Shown here: positions 35,214 through 46,406 of the stretch, piece by piece
Layout: each line of letters opens with the position of its first letter
Numbering within the stretch: the first letter of the stretch is position 1
Assembly (NCBI GenBank): GCA_030248195.1
Contig: JASAND010023040.1
Coordinates: forward strand, 62,001 to 126,000
Length of the DNA: 64,000 bases
Reading direction: 5' to 3'
Origin: Trissonchulus latispiculum
Lineage: Eukaryota; Nematoda; Enoplea; Enoplida; Ironidae
The notes under the pieces: model-generated
What the model was told of the DNA's origin: nothing
The model's database searches: none
The model's input: only the letters and a program-made list of their open reading frames with translations
Program-made: the position numbers and the translations under genes

Positions 35214-38200
35214 GAGGGGGTGTCGGACCAGTTCTCGGGTGGCTGGCTACATACTGAGAGCCAGCTAAGAACCAACAACCAATTATTTTTGTGACCAGGC
35301 ACATGGTGTATATTTATGCAAAAAATGAAGCCGGTCCAAGAAAGTTGGGGCAAAAGTTTAGTCGCCCCCCCCCCTTAAGGGGGGTCGCCAGGTACCAAAT
35401 TTTACAGTCACCGATTCCGCTCATTTTTGGTTATTATATACCTCCATATGTGCCCAAAAAGAAGACAAATTTTTAGAGTCCAGGGTCAATCCAGTCTAGG
35501 GATATTGCAGTTCAAATCCCTACAATTTAGTATTTACGATAGTATGCCTCGCTGAGGGCTTCGACGTCGCGTACACATTGGATGACAAGAGACTGCGGCA
35601 TGACAAATACATCAATTTAAAGCCTTTACCTGTAAGTGTTTATTACCGCATAAATTACATTATACAACTCTTTTGCACTTTTCCTATGTAAAGACTGTGC
35701 ATATAAATCAGATAATGCACCGTGCAGCGTGCGTATAACTGAGTTTTACGCACGCTGCAATCTGGGAAGTCGGTCCCTATTCTAAATTGCTGTAGCATAC
35801 AGTTGCCTGCATGCTACAGCAGTGTGTACAGCAGAGCTCCAACTTAGACAGCTCTGCTGCACACCAAAAAGTAGGCCTCCCAGCCATGGCAAGCAACAAG
35901 GTTGCTGCCACTTCATTTTGAAATTTGTCTAAACTTAGCTGCCAGCTGCAACATAAATGAGTAAGGTTTCACCAATTAAGGAGAGGTTGAACCGTTGTAT
36001 AAGTACTTTACAACACACCTTAGCGTTGTTCACTAATTTCTACTGCGTACGTCGTATGGGAAGCCCTCGTGCGTGGCACTCGTGCGCGTCGCGCACTCGT
36101 GCCCCACACTCGGCGCTTCCCACACGGCGTGCGTATAAATCAGTGAATGCACGCTAAGGTAAACAGTGGCAAGCCAACCAACGAGCGAGAAACGGCGTTT
36201 GGACGATTTTGGTAAAGCTTATTCCGACTGTCATTTGCTTCAAACTTTAACTCGCTCTAACTTTCTCATACTGCTTTGTAGAGACTTGGTGTAAGAAGAT
36301 AAAATGTTCAGGACACCGAGAGTTTCAATTGGATATGAAATATGACTATATTTGAAAAAAGTTTAAAATTTGACATTTTTTGTCCATAGGTGTCCGCCAT
36401 GCTGTCGTAGTATGTCACCAGAGGTAAACACAGGCTATTGGCATGAAACTTTACATACACGTAGGTTTTATGCCAGCCTATTAGCATGTCAAAGTTTATT
36501 GAAATACATTAAGATTTGTCTGACTTATGAAGCAGCAAACATGAAATTTTCGAAAAATGACGATTTTTGAGGAAAATTGGAATTTCTGCTACCAAAACTG
36601 TGAGCTACTGAAAAGGACTGATAGGGATTGGTTATATGTAAAATAAAGCTCTAACAATATACTGTGCTAATATCTAAACGCTAAGTTTCTACACCAAAGG
36701 GTTAGTTCAGGATAGGACAAAACGACCACTGACCTACACACTTGTGGAGCGATCTTGAGCAAAAATCGACTTCTCCGGACTCGGAAAATTCGCATGAAAT
36801 TCGTATGAAATAATTTCGTATAGGCACTTTACCTAGTCTAAATTAGGTTTACACCGAGTGGTAGCCGATTTGCTCTTACACAGGGCTCAAATGTTTGGTA
36901 GCAGAAAAATTTTCCTTTTTCATTTTCCTATGTTTAACACATGTGGGGTCACCTTTGCAAGGCTATTGTGAACGATAGGAAAAGTTTTGCAACAAACGCA
37001 CTTGTCTTGTTTTGCGGACCCATGAGGGCTACAAAATATGTGAAAATGAGAAAAATCGGAGATGGTCGAAAAATCGCGACCCCCCCTTAAAGGTTATTTA
37101 ATCATTCAGTTGCATAAAAGCAAGAGTTACGTAATAACTGACAGCGTGACACGTAGGCTTGGGATATGAACTTCCCGATAACGGCTGACCTCCCCCATAA
37201 GTTGACTGAGTAACTGGTTACCACTGTAGTGTATAAAATCGTGATGTTAGGTTGGGTTTTGGTCAAATATATTTTGTTGCTGTGTGTTCAAATAGTAGTT
37301 GAGTGATCGCAAGCCTGGATACAACAACCATCCCCCAACTGGGTTCACAATTCAGCCCACCTGGTTTCGTTCAAAGTTCCGAAACAGCTGATAGACGGTT
37401 TCTAGCTTCATCACGATTTGTGACAAGAAGTATTTTTCAACAGTTCACAGTGAATTATCACCTCAGAATTGTATTTCCCTTTTGTAGGTACGATAAGCCC
37501 GTCTCGTATACAAAAGAGAACTTACGATTGCTGACAGCGAAGCCATTGTATCCTCATCCACATTGCATGCTTGAAGTTGCCTCCTAGAAATTCGGTTGTA
37601 CTTTGAGCCATTGGTGAAATTGACTTGGCAATTTTGATGGTATCATCATCGAATTAACTCCATTACAATGTTATAGCTTTTAACACATTGTGCTTTGCTA
37701 ATGTCTTCGACTCAAATTTTGGCCGAGTTCGTGTTTGCGTGTACAGAATCAAGTCTTGGCTAGTTGTTACTGGTTTAAGGAAGGCTTCACCGTTTCAAAA
37801 TTAAAATATTAACTTTTTAAAGCTTTCTGAAAGCTAAGCTGAATGGCAACATCTTTGGTAGTAGATTTTAGGCTTGATTCTAGCAGCTTTCAAAGATGCT
37901 GAACACGCATCCGGAAATCTTTTTTCGATCCAGCTTTTTGTTAGCTTTTTTGTATTTTGTATTCGGCTCAGCATCATTTTGCACAGCAGGAGACTGACAG
38001 ATGCTACTCTCCGCAGACTACTGAAAGGCAGTCAAGAAGCGGAGAATCGAAGGCCAAGGACAGAAAACACGGCCCCCAAGCCATACTGACGTGTGATTGT
38101 TGGCCAGGGTCAGCAATGCTGAGATAGCCGCAGTCATGCCCAAGGGTGCTGTCGTCGTTTACCCGACAATAGCTGCCTCCCGCTTATCAACAGTGACTAG

Positions 38201-38340
38201 GATGGCAGAAGCCTAGCCTGGCTTGATCGCAAAGCCTTAAAGAAAATAACGGCTGCAGGAAAGGGGACGAGCTCTCAAATAGGAAAGATGGAGAAACTGC
38301 CTTCCATGTAGAAGTAATATAGAAAATAAAATTGATTTGT
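35214..38340. other. Non-coding stretch
   Basis: No gene recognised. It contains a CCCCCTTAAGGGGGG palindrome (near 35372), inverted GCGTGCG/CGCACGC words (35728-35757 and 36130-36152) and a GC-rich patch at 36050-36130 with GGGAAGC and GCTTCCC flanks. The 94-codon open frame at 37303-37587 has no known domain. The segment 38090-38330 has the look of a LINE 3' tail but I could not place it. Confidence 0.45.
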
Positions 38341-40232
38341 TTGAGGGGGTGGTTTCCTTTTGTGCAGTGATTTTGTGGGTTTTCTTTAAAACGCTATAAC
38401 TTTCGCAATTTTGAGAGTTGGAAAGAGCATTATCATTATCAGAGCAGCATCTCCTGAATCCGTTGAGTAGTGTTACAGAAATCGATGTTTAAAACAAAAT
38501 AACTGCAGTTTTGCCAAAATGGGTTTTCGGCCAAATCTCTAGCTTAAAACAATAAAGTCCGGCTAATAGGCATTCATAAAATGTGCATTTGGGCGCTGTA
38601 TCGGTTGAGTATAAATAAGCCAACTTTGTCCTTAACATGCGGCAGTAATTTTTAAAAACTTATTTCCTCGAAAATGGCCATTTTTTGACCCTCAAAATGG
38701 TTTTTTGCTTATATAAACTGACTTAACCTCTGGAGATAGCTCGAAGGTTGTAAACAGGGTTTTTTGGTTTTCGGATTTGTATCAACCTTGAGTCCCACTA
38801 AATTTAAATTGCGTCCGGTTAAGAAATTTTGCGTCGGGCAGAACTGTTGTTTTAGCGTGTTTTTAGTGCAAAAATTGTTTTATTTATACAAATTTCGATA
38901 ATTCCTGCAGGGTAACGCTATTTAGGCTATTTGGAAAGTAGATGCTGCTTAACTGTAATGCACGATTAACAAGAGAACCTGCAGAATATAGATGCGTCTA
39001 GTATACACGGCGGGGGATGTGGGGGGCGGATCCCCCCAGAAATTGAAGAATTTTTGGAAATTTCAGAATATTCCGCAGTGGAAATGTTTAAAAAGATTTT
39101 ATTTGGCATCTGTTGTGTTAAATATCTCGCTATGTGAAGTGGATTTCATTTAAGCAAATGATAAAGCTTTCTTACTGTTGTGTGTAAACCATCAGTTTCG
39201 CGTGATGAGTCATCAAAGTGTCTAGACAGCCATCTGTCTTATGTAATCAGTTGAGGTGTGTCTATCATTGAGATCAGTCGCCTGCGGGCCTATGTGTACT
39301 TCTATTGTATTTGCTATGATTTATTGGTGCGCCAATATTCCCTATTAAAATCTGTAGGTTTACATTATTAAATCAAAGATGCCTATCTGCTTTTATTAGC
39401 GAATTATAGTTAGTTAGGTAGGGCTTTATTTTCTCGCTTAGGGTTGCACCTAGTTCGCCTGCAATAGATTAGCCTCTCTAATTGCCGGTAAATACTGGAC
39501 AGTTTGCCGGTGGTTAATAGTTGCATCTAACGAATGCCTTGAGTAATTTTCGATGTTATTGACACACATTATTCCGATATTTCAATGTTAGTTAAACTAA
39601 GTAAAGTATTAAAAATTTATGAAATATTTAGGAATATCATCGAGAAGAAAGGTAGCAGTAAATATTAAAAACATACATTCGGTTTCGCAAAATCTGAGAA
39701 CTACTGATCCTTGATAACAAAATTTCAAATGAGCACCGGCTCCGCCTCCCCAGAGGTTGGAGATTTTTTGAAATTACGGATTAAATCAGATGTGGAAATG
39801 TTTAAAACGGTTAATTTGACAACTGTTACATCCATTCTAACTAAAGCTGCTAACGCTAATGCATTTTTGTGTTAATTGTATCTGTAAATTTTTGAATTTT
39901 GAATAAGTCAGTATCATTAAACAAAGAAGCGTGTATGCTTCCTGCTGCATTATTCAACGGCAAAACAGTGAAGCATTTGTAATCTATTAACGCTGGTCAC
40001 AATAAATTCATCGCGAATTGCACGTACATAGGTCTGTTGTATTTGAAAATTTCAGAAAAATGATAGTCTTGCATTATTTCAAATTGTCATTTGTGTATTT
40101 TTTGCAAAAAACGTTTTTTAGAAGATCTAAAAAAATTTGGATGCTTTGCTCTTGCTACAGTTACAAGTTTGTTAATATCAGGGTTTTACTTTACTACTGA
40201 TCTTGATCCTGCCTGACCTGTTGAATGAGAAC

Positions 40233-40563
40233 AGTAGTTGTAAAAAGGGGATTCTGGCACAAGTGACGTCACTGGCACCTTGTCTTGTGCTCTGGCTTTT
40301 TGAAGTTTAATCTGTTCCTGCTATTCATGTAGAAGCTTAATCTGTTCTTGCTATTCATGTAATTCATACAGCTAGCTTGATATTGCATCCTTGATTCAAA
40401 AGCAAACTTCTTTATTTATTTATACTATAGTGCCCATAAGCAAGTGTACTAATTCCATCGTCAAGAATAAATCGTTTGTCGTCGAATGCACAAAGGGAAA
40501 TCTTCCTGACTTCAACTGAGTATAGTTTGTGGCTAAAGCTTCGAATTGAATGCATGTTGTGCC
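40233..40563 (+). repeat. Polinton left terminal inverted repeat
   Basis: 331 bp, pairing with 52775-53075. It contains a short internal duplication of TGTTC(C/T)TGCTATTCATGTA (about 40313-40362) absent from the right arm. Its inner half encodes the last ~50 codons of polB. Confidence 0.93.
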
Positions 40564-42428
40564 GTTGCTGCAGGCTTTTGGCAAGGTTTTGCACATAATC
40601 GTCATGTGTCAACTGGGTCTTCACAACAGACTTTGCAATTCCTTTTGCTCGTTTCTTGTTCTTATCTTCGTACACAAGACTGTACATCTTAGATCGCAGA
40701 CCAATGAATTCTTTGATTGGGACACCTGCTGTTTCGTCCTTCATTTTGCCCATTACTTTCTTGTTGGCTGTAGAATAGAGATAATGTGAGGGATCATAGT
40801 CACTTGTGTCAAACAAATGGCTGTCCTCATTCATATCCTGATAAACATCATTTGTCTTGATTAGATAGCAAAGCGAGTCTGTATCAGTGAAAAGCAGTTT
40901 AGCATTGATGTATTATTTTGGTACGATGTATTCATAGTGAAACTTGTACATTAGCAATTTTGACAGTTCCAGCACCGTAAATCCTATGTAAATTGGCTTA
41001 TCCAGGCAAATTTTCGCTCGTTTCATCTTAACAGCGATTAGCTCGTTGCCGAAACATACACTCTCCTCGTAATGAGGATTAGCAACTAGCTTGCTGAACC
41101 TTTCTGGAGTGGTGACCAATTCAATGTCGGCATAATGCCTGACATTTTCGATGCTTTTTCCAAATACAGCATTGTTCAGTAGCTTAAAAAGGTGTTTGTC
41201 GAAGTCAGATTTCGCGTTCTGTCGCATGGTTGTGTTGAACTGTATATATGGCTCCATCCACGCTGACTGCGTAAATCTGAGAATTCTATGTATATGCGAA
41301 ACACGCATTCCTGCTTTCAGATAAAACTGAAGGTTTTTAAATGAACAACATAGTTTCTTTTGTCGTAGAGGTTTGGAGTAAGTTTCTGACATTTGATATG
41401 CTTTTGCTGTAACGCAATCAGCGCTTTTTTATTATAAGGTGACAGCATTTCTGCAGTGATTGTTAGCTTTTCAACTGCCAGCGGATAATCATTGTGAGCG
41501 TCATGCAGTTCTTTTGGGTAAATCAGATCCACTTCCAGAATGAAGCCATTCTGTCCTGTAGAATCTGTTAGCAAATTGAAAGAGCGCACTTCGTCTTCTG
41601 AGAGCCAATCAAAATCCTTTTCTGGCAGTAGCTGAGTCATTGCCCATCCGTAGAGGTTGTTGGCATCAAGATATATGATCCAACTGATTGGAAGATCTAT
41701 ATCTATTGCAGTTAAACAGTTGTTTGCAGATGCGGACCTGTGCATTATTGAACTAACTCCTCCTCTTATCCCATTTTCGATAAAGGTATACTTATCAACA
41801 TCTGTTATAAGATCCAGTTTCACTTTAGTTAGCTTTAAGCAGGCAGCCCATGCTAGGGATGGCAGCGTTACATAGTGAACTGGATCTAGGCTGTAATAGG
41901 TTTGGGAAAAGTTTCGGAAACTTTCAAAGACATCACATAACAACAGGACATCGCATTTCAAATAAAGGTCATGATAATCGCCTAGGTTAGACAGATTAAA
42001 CACTTCCCAGATAATCTTAGCATGGGCATAGTCTTGATTGCTTATATTTTCGTTTGTGAGCTTGCTGTGAAGAATGCTTCTTGTGGAGGTAGTAATAGTT
42101 CTTCAAATCGCCCCCACGAGTCCCTGTGTTCGTATGGGTAGATGCCTTTTCTTAGCAGCAACTGAAACTGCTCATAGTCTGCGAATTCGGATCGCATAGC
42201 GGGGAAACTGCTTGTTCCTTTGCTGGCGAGAGTTTGCGCCAAGTTTGATAGTGAGCTGGCGAGAAACTGATAAGAGTCTATGAATCTAATATTAAAGGTA
42301 ACTCGATAGTGGCCTTCAATTGCATAATCCTTGAATTTTAATGAAAAGGTGAGATAGTCCTCCATTCCTTTCGGAATGCAGTTAATTTTGAGGCCACATT
42401 TATTCGCAGCTAATCCTAGCCTTTGCAT
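40412..42428 (-). pseudogene. polB: Polinton DNA polymerase B, 5'-truncated and broken
   Basis: A family-B protein-primed-type polymerase that would copy the linear element. Pieces in order: an exonuclease segment with FIDSYQFLASSL; the YLKCDVLLLCDVFE exonuclease motif; motif A with YLDANNLYGWAM; a KLLNNAVFGKSIEN-type segment; and motif C DTDS at about 40874-40888. The C-terminus runs into the left TIR. Breaks: a one-base frame change near 42068, another near 41340, and an in-frame TAA at about 40916 just before motif C. The N-terminal several hundred residues usual in this family are missing; homology starts at 42428, next to the opposed integrase. About 670 codons remain, so the enzyme cannot be made as one chain. 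Confidence 0.92.
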
Positions 42429-42450
42429 AATGAGATGTTTAGATGTTTAG

Positions 42451-43326
42451 TTTCCTCGTAGGCCGGTTATAGTAAGGGGAAAAGATGCAATGTGGGATAT
42501 GGACCTAATGTACTGCAGTAAATTGGCTTGATTCAATGGCGGAATTAAGTACATTTTAGTTGGAATCGATGTATTTAGTAGATACGCTTTTGCCCAACCA
42601 ATGAGACAGAAAACCGCTGTTGCCTCTACTAAAGCGTTTAGTAAAATCCTGTTAACAGCCCAGCCACGGAAACCTACTGCTGTTCGTACAGACAAGGGTA
42701 CTGAGTTTGCGGGTGCGTTTGAGCAGTTTCTATCTGCAAATGGAATCACCCACATTTGGGCTTACCCACCATTAAAAGCTAACTATGCTGAACGTTTTAT
42801 TCGGACGCTCCGTGAGAAAATTTTCAATTACATTACGTCATCTAACAGCTTTCGTTTTATTCACCGGCTACAAGACCTGATTCTATCTTATAACCAAACT
42901 ACGCATACTTCTACCGGTTTAGCACCAGTTGATGTCAGTAAGTCGAACGAACGGCTTCTAAGGCAAAGGCTTTATGGAGATGTTACTGCTATGCGTTCTA
43001 GGGAGTTCAAATTCAACCTCGGAGACTTAGTTCGAGTGTGCAAACGCAATATGCCATTTGAGAAAGGAGCAACACAAAACTGGTCAGATGAATTTTTTGA
43101 AATAACAGGAAGAATTAATACCATGCCACCTGGATACTACCTAACGGATATGCTCGGCGATCCTATAGACTCCTGCTTCTACGATAACGAGTTGAAAAAC
43201 GTTGAAGAAGGAGCTTGGGAAAATAGACGGAAAACAAGATTGTTTCCACAAAATCACCAAAATCAGGACCCCGCGAATATAGTGTCACGTGGAAAGGATG
43301 GCCTAAAAAATTTCAGGAACGGATGA
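42451..43326 (+). pseudogene. int: Polinton integrase (RVE family), 5'-truncated with one stop
   Basis: A retroviral-type DDE integrase that would insert the element. Homology begins at 42451 with the FPRRPVIV linker and WDMDL (first catalytic Asp). An in-frame TGA at 42529-42531 interrupts it. After this come IDVFSRYAF, VRTDKGTEF (second Asp) and AERFIRTLR (Glu). The C-terminal SH3-like part, VRVCKRNMPFEKG to SCFYDNEL, is complete. The frame stays open from the TGA to the stop at 43326. The usual N-terminal zinc-binding portion is absent because the coding sequence meets the truncated polB at a short repeat (AGATGTTTAGATGTTTAG). Confidence 0.9.
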
Positions 43327-43388
43327 CTCAGGAAGAGTATAAAAGGCGATTAAAAAGCTATAAAGTTTAGTTTGATAGTTTCTAGTTT

Positions 43389-43733
43389 ATGGGATTGACG
43401 ATGTCTTCAAATAGCCAGAACACTGTAGAACTGGAAGTAGAATGGGATTCCATTCGATCTGAGTTGGAAAGACTGGGAGCTGAGGAAATAGTTGGAAAGC
43501 TCAAGCAATTGCTTTCTGAAAATTGTCCTGGCTGCAATTCTGACGACCCGATGTTTGCCAAGTATGGTAAAGCTCATCAATGCGGTTGCTGTCGATCACC
43601 TTATGAAGCTGTTCGGGAACTACTTGATGAAGCGATGCAGAAACTAAATATGCAAACGAATTTGATGTCAAAAGATGCCAAGGAACTACTTGCTGACTTG
43701 GTTTTGAAGATTTGGACCAAGAACGAATGCTGA
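43389..43733 (+). CDS. Small Cys-rich Polinton protein, function unknown
   Basis: 114 codons, intact. Helical ends flank a central cluster CPGC ... HQCGCC (about residues 49-78) that could bind a metal ion. It lies 60 bp after the integrase on the same strand and 65 bp before the minor capsid-like gene. An AATAAA-like signal (43788) follows. I do not recognise a family. An ATG at 43401 is an alternative start. Confidence 0.6.
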   Translation: MGLTMSSNSQNTVELEVEWDSIRSELERLGAEEIVGKLKQLLSENCPGCNSDDPMFAKYGKAHQCGCCRSPYEAVRELLDEAMQKLNMQTNLMSKDAKELLADLVLKIWTKNEC

Positions 43734-43797
43734 AGATTTATTGTGACTATTTAAATTGTTAAAATTATCGTATGTGTCATTTTGCGCTAAATAAACG

Positions 43798-44572
43798 ATG
43801 AACATTGACTACGAGTCTTTCTATGTAACTCTTCCCTCCAACGCATCAACTCATTTTTTTCCGGGCAACAAGCTCATTAAGCTTTCAGGTTAAACTGAAT
43901 ACGCCATTATACCTTGAAGGCACTTGGGAAGTTGCACTTGCTGAAATATCCTACCCGAATACGGTTGCTAATCTGCTTGATTCTATTGAGCATAGGTGTG
44001 TGATAGTAAGTAATCAAGACACATCGGAATCTGTTGAAATAGAGCCCGGAAAATACTCTACCATTTCACAGGTTTGTCAGCGCATAAATAACCTGTGTTC
44101 CATAATCTCCTTCACTGTTATTCCACAATCTAACCGAGTGAACATTCACAACAACGCTAATCAACTGATTCGAGTACAATTCCCCCGCAGATTAGCCCTT
44201 TTGCTTGGCTTTATACCCCATCATATCTACGAGTTGAAGGATGATATAACGAGTGAGCTACCCAGTGACATTACTTCAGGAATCAATCATTACTACATTT
44301 ATTGCATTATTTGTGAGCCACAGATAGTTGGAGACACTTACGCGAAACTGCTTCGCATACTTTCTAGAATTGAACCTGAAGATTTACCGGTAATTCAGAG
44401 AGACTATTCAAACTTTCATTATTTGCCGATAAGTAAAAATAAGACAATATCTGTGATACAGATTGATATTTGCTTAGAAGACGGAACCTATACTCCTGTT
44501 GCTCACATTGGACGCGTTATTGTAGTATTACATTTTCGTCGCCGCCAATTCCTATGGAACCTGAGCAATTGA
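43798..44572 (+). pseudogene. Polinton minor capsid (penton-like) protein, frameshifted
   Basis: The start at 43798 gives MNIDYESFYVTLPSNAS followed by a FFPGN stretch, the characteristic opening of the conserved Polinton minor capsid family. The frame ends at a TAA at 43891, while a neighbouring frame continues with LYLEGTWEVALAEISYP, the next conserved block. A single-base indel near 43875-43890 is therefore inferred. From there the frame is open to 44572, ending in the typical GRVIVVLHFRRR. Full length would be about 258 residues, a single jelly-roll in known relatives. The last 19 bases overlap the next gene. Confidence 0.78.
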
Positions 44573-45057
44573 ATTGCCTGTGTGAATTTTTGCAAAGAAC
44601 TCAGAGTGGATTTGGCTACGAACCCATTGACCACAAGTTTCATGATTCACTGTATCAGCATGGTCTCGGGATTGGATCAGTTTTTGCTAGCCTTGCTAAA
44701 TGGGCACTTCCCGTGGTTAGATTTCTTGCTCCACATTTGCTTACTGGTCTCAAAGATTTTGCATCTGATGTAGTGGTAAATAAGCGGACTAAACGACAAG
44801 CGCTTAAAACTGCAGCACGAAACACTGCAGCAAACGTAGCTACTGGACTGATATCAAAGCTGAGTCATAGAACCCAGTCTGGTGCAGGAGCAAAGCGACT
44901 ACAAAAGCGTAAGCGTAAGCCAGCTGTTTCAAGATCAAATAGAAAGCAGCGGAAGGGTAGAAAAGGTGCTAAGCCGCGAAAGCCGAAAAGAAGATCTCCT
45001 GCTGACATTTCTCATCTCATTTCATCTCTCATTTCCTTTACTGACATTTTTAACTGA
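44554..45057 (+). CDS. Basic hydrophobic Polinton protein (PX-like), possible membrane-active or core protein
   Basis: 168 codons from the ATG at 44554. The upstream extension in the same frame overlaps the capsid gene and is unlikely. Features in order: a short acidic N-terminus; a Gly/hydrophobic helix GIGSVFASLAKWALPVVRFL (about residues 33-52); an Ala-rich helix with NKRTKRQALKTAA; a strongly basic Lys/Arg tail with many KR pairs; and a hydrophobic end. Proteins of this shape sit between the two capsid genes in other Polintons and are compared with adenovirus core or lytic proteins. The exact role is inferred. The frame is intact, and the next gene starts 3 bases after the stop. Confidence 0.7.
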   Translation: MEPEQLNCLCEFLQRTQSGFGYEPIDHKFHDSLYQHGLGIGSVFASLAKWALPVVRFLAPHLLTGLKDFASDVVVNKRTKRQALKTAARNTAANVATGLISKLSHRTQSGAGAKRLQKRKRKPAVSRSNRKQRKGRKGAKPRKPKRRSPADISHLISSLISFTDIFN

Positions 45058-45059
45058 TT

Positions 45060-46405
45060 ATGTCTTTGCGTGCTAAACGATCGCGATTGAATGCTACTAA
45101 GTCCCAATTGCCTGAACTTGTTGTGAAAGCGGAAACAGATATATTCAGTTCTCTGCCGATTCAATCATCAATTGGAGACAGTAACTTAGTTGACTACCGC
45201 CCTATAAATGCAATAAGTGGCAACAATCCCGTTACCTTTTTTATTCCGGGAAACAAAGAAGAGCTCTTAGACCCTACTCTTTATTTGAAATTTTCGTTTC
45301 GCATTAAGGCAGTCAATGGAGCCAAGATACCTACTACTGCTAAGGTTGCACCAATTAATCTGTTTTGTCATACCATGTGGAAGGATATCACAATAAAGCT
45401 GGGTGATAAGGTTATCTCTGCTGCAACTGAAAATTATCCCTACCGGGCTTATCTAGAACGCTTACTCAGTTACGGTCGTGATGCAAAGGAATCACAGTTG
45501 ACCGCTGAATTATTCTACAAAGATAGAGCTGGTAAATTGAATAGCTTGGAAACAACTGAGAATAGCGGATTTCAAATGCGACAGTTCTTTGTTGCAGGTG
45601 GTAAGCCATTGACCATAATGACCAGGTTATCTACAGACATTGGAAATCAGCCTAGGCTATTGCCTGACAACCTGGACATGACCATTACATTGCAGCATTG
45701 TAGTGATTTGTCTCGGCTAATGTATGCAGCGTTTGATGCAGGTGAATATCTCGTGGAAATACAAGATTTACTCCTCTACTGCCGCCGTGTTCGTCTTACA
45801 CCACCTATGTCACTAGCAATTGCTCGCACATTGCGAATAAAGCCAGCACAGTATCCAATCAGTCGTGTTTTGGTGAAAACTTTCCAAATTACTGCTGGTA
45901 CTACATTAATTAACCGGGAAAACCTTTCAATGGGTCAACTACCACGACTTGCTATAGTTGGAGTTGTGGACAGCGCTGCCTATACTGGACACAGCGAACA
46001 TTCTCCCTTTAATTTTGCATCTAAGAATTGTAACTTCGCCTGCCTCTATTGAGATAGTGACCCTATTCCGTCCATTGCTATACTCCTAACTGGGCAACTG
46101 CTAACGTTGTTCGAGAATATTTGGGGCTCTTTCATGCTGATAACATTCTTGGAGCGAATGCCGGGAACAATATAAGCCTTTTTGACTACCTAAATGGTGG
46201 CTACGTTATCTATGCATTTGATCTGATACCTGACGATTCAGGAGCGGCTGCTCATAAATCGCCTACTCGACAAGGTAGTCTTACCTTGAAAATGCAGTTT
46301 GCACCAAACGAAATTGATGCACCCTGCACTATAGTGGTGTACATGGTTTATGACAATATAATTTGGATTGATCAGCATCGTAACGTTCTCACTGACTATA
46401 GTTAG
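45060..46405 (+). pseudogene. Polinton major capsid protein, broken near the C-terminus
   Basis: A double jelly-roll major capsid family. The first 330 codons are open, with conserved segments including FIPGNKEELLDP, LFCHTMWKDITIKL and ENYPYRAYLERLLSYG followed by ELFYKD. An in-frame TGA at 46050-46052 and a one-base frame change near 46083 separate this from the C-terminal block, where homology resumes (VVREYLGLFHAD, LNGGYVIYAFDL, IDAPCTIVVYMVYDN) and ends at 46405. Total coding capacity is about 448 residues, normal for the family. It would build the icosahedral shell with the minor capsid protein. The protease start codon follows one base after the stop. Confidence 0.9.
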
Positions 46406-46406
46406 T

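Noticed and set aside
42447..42755. Minus-strand frame opposite the integrase
   Set aside because: It is the antisense shadow of the integrase, whose catalytic motifs lie on the plus strand.
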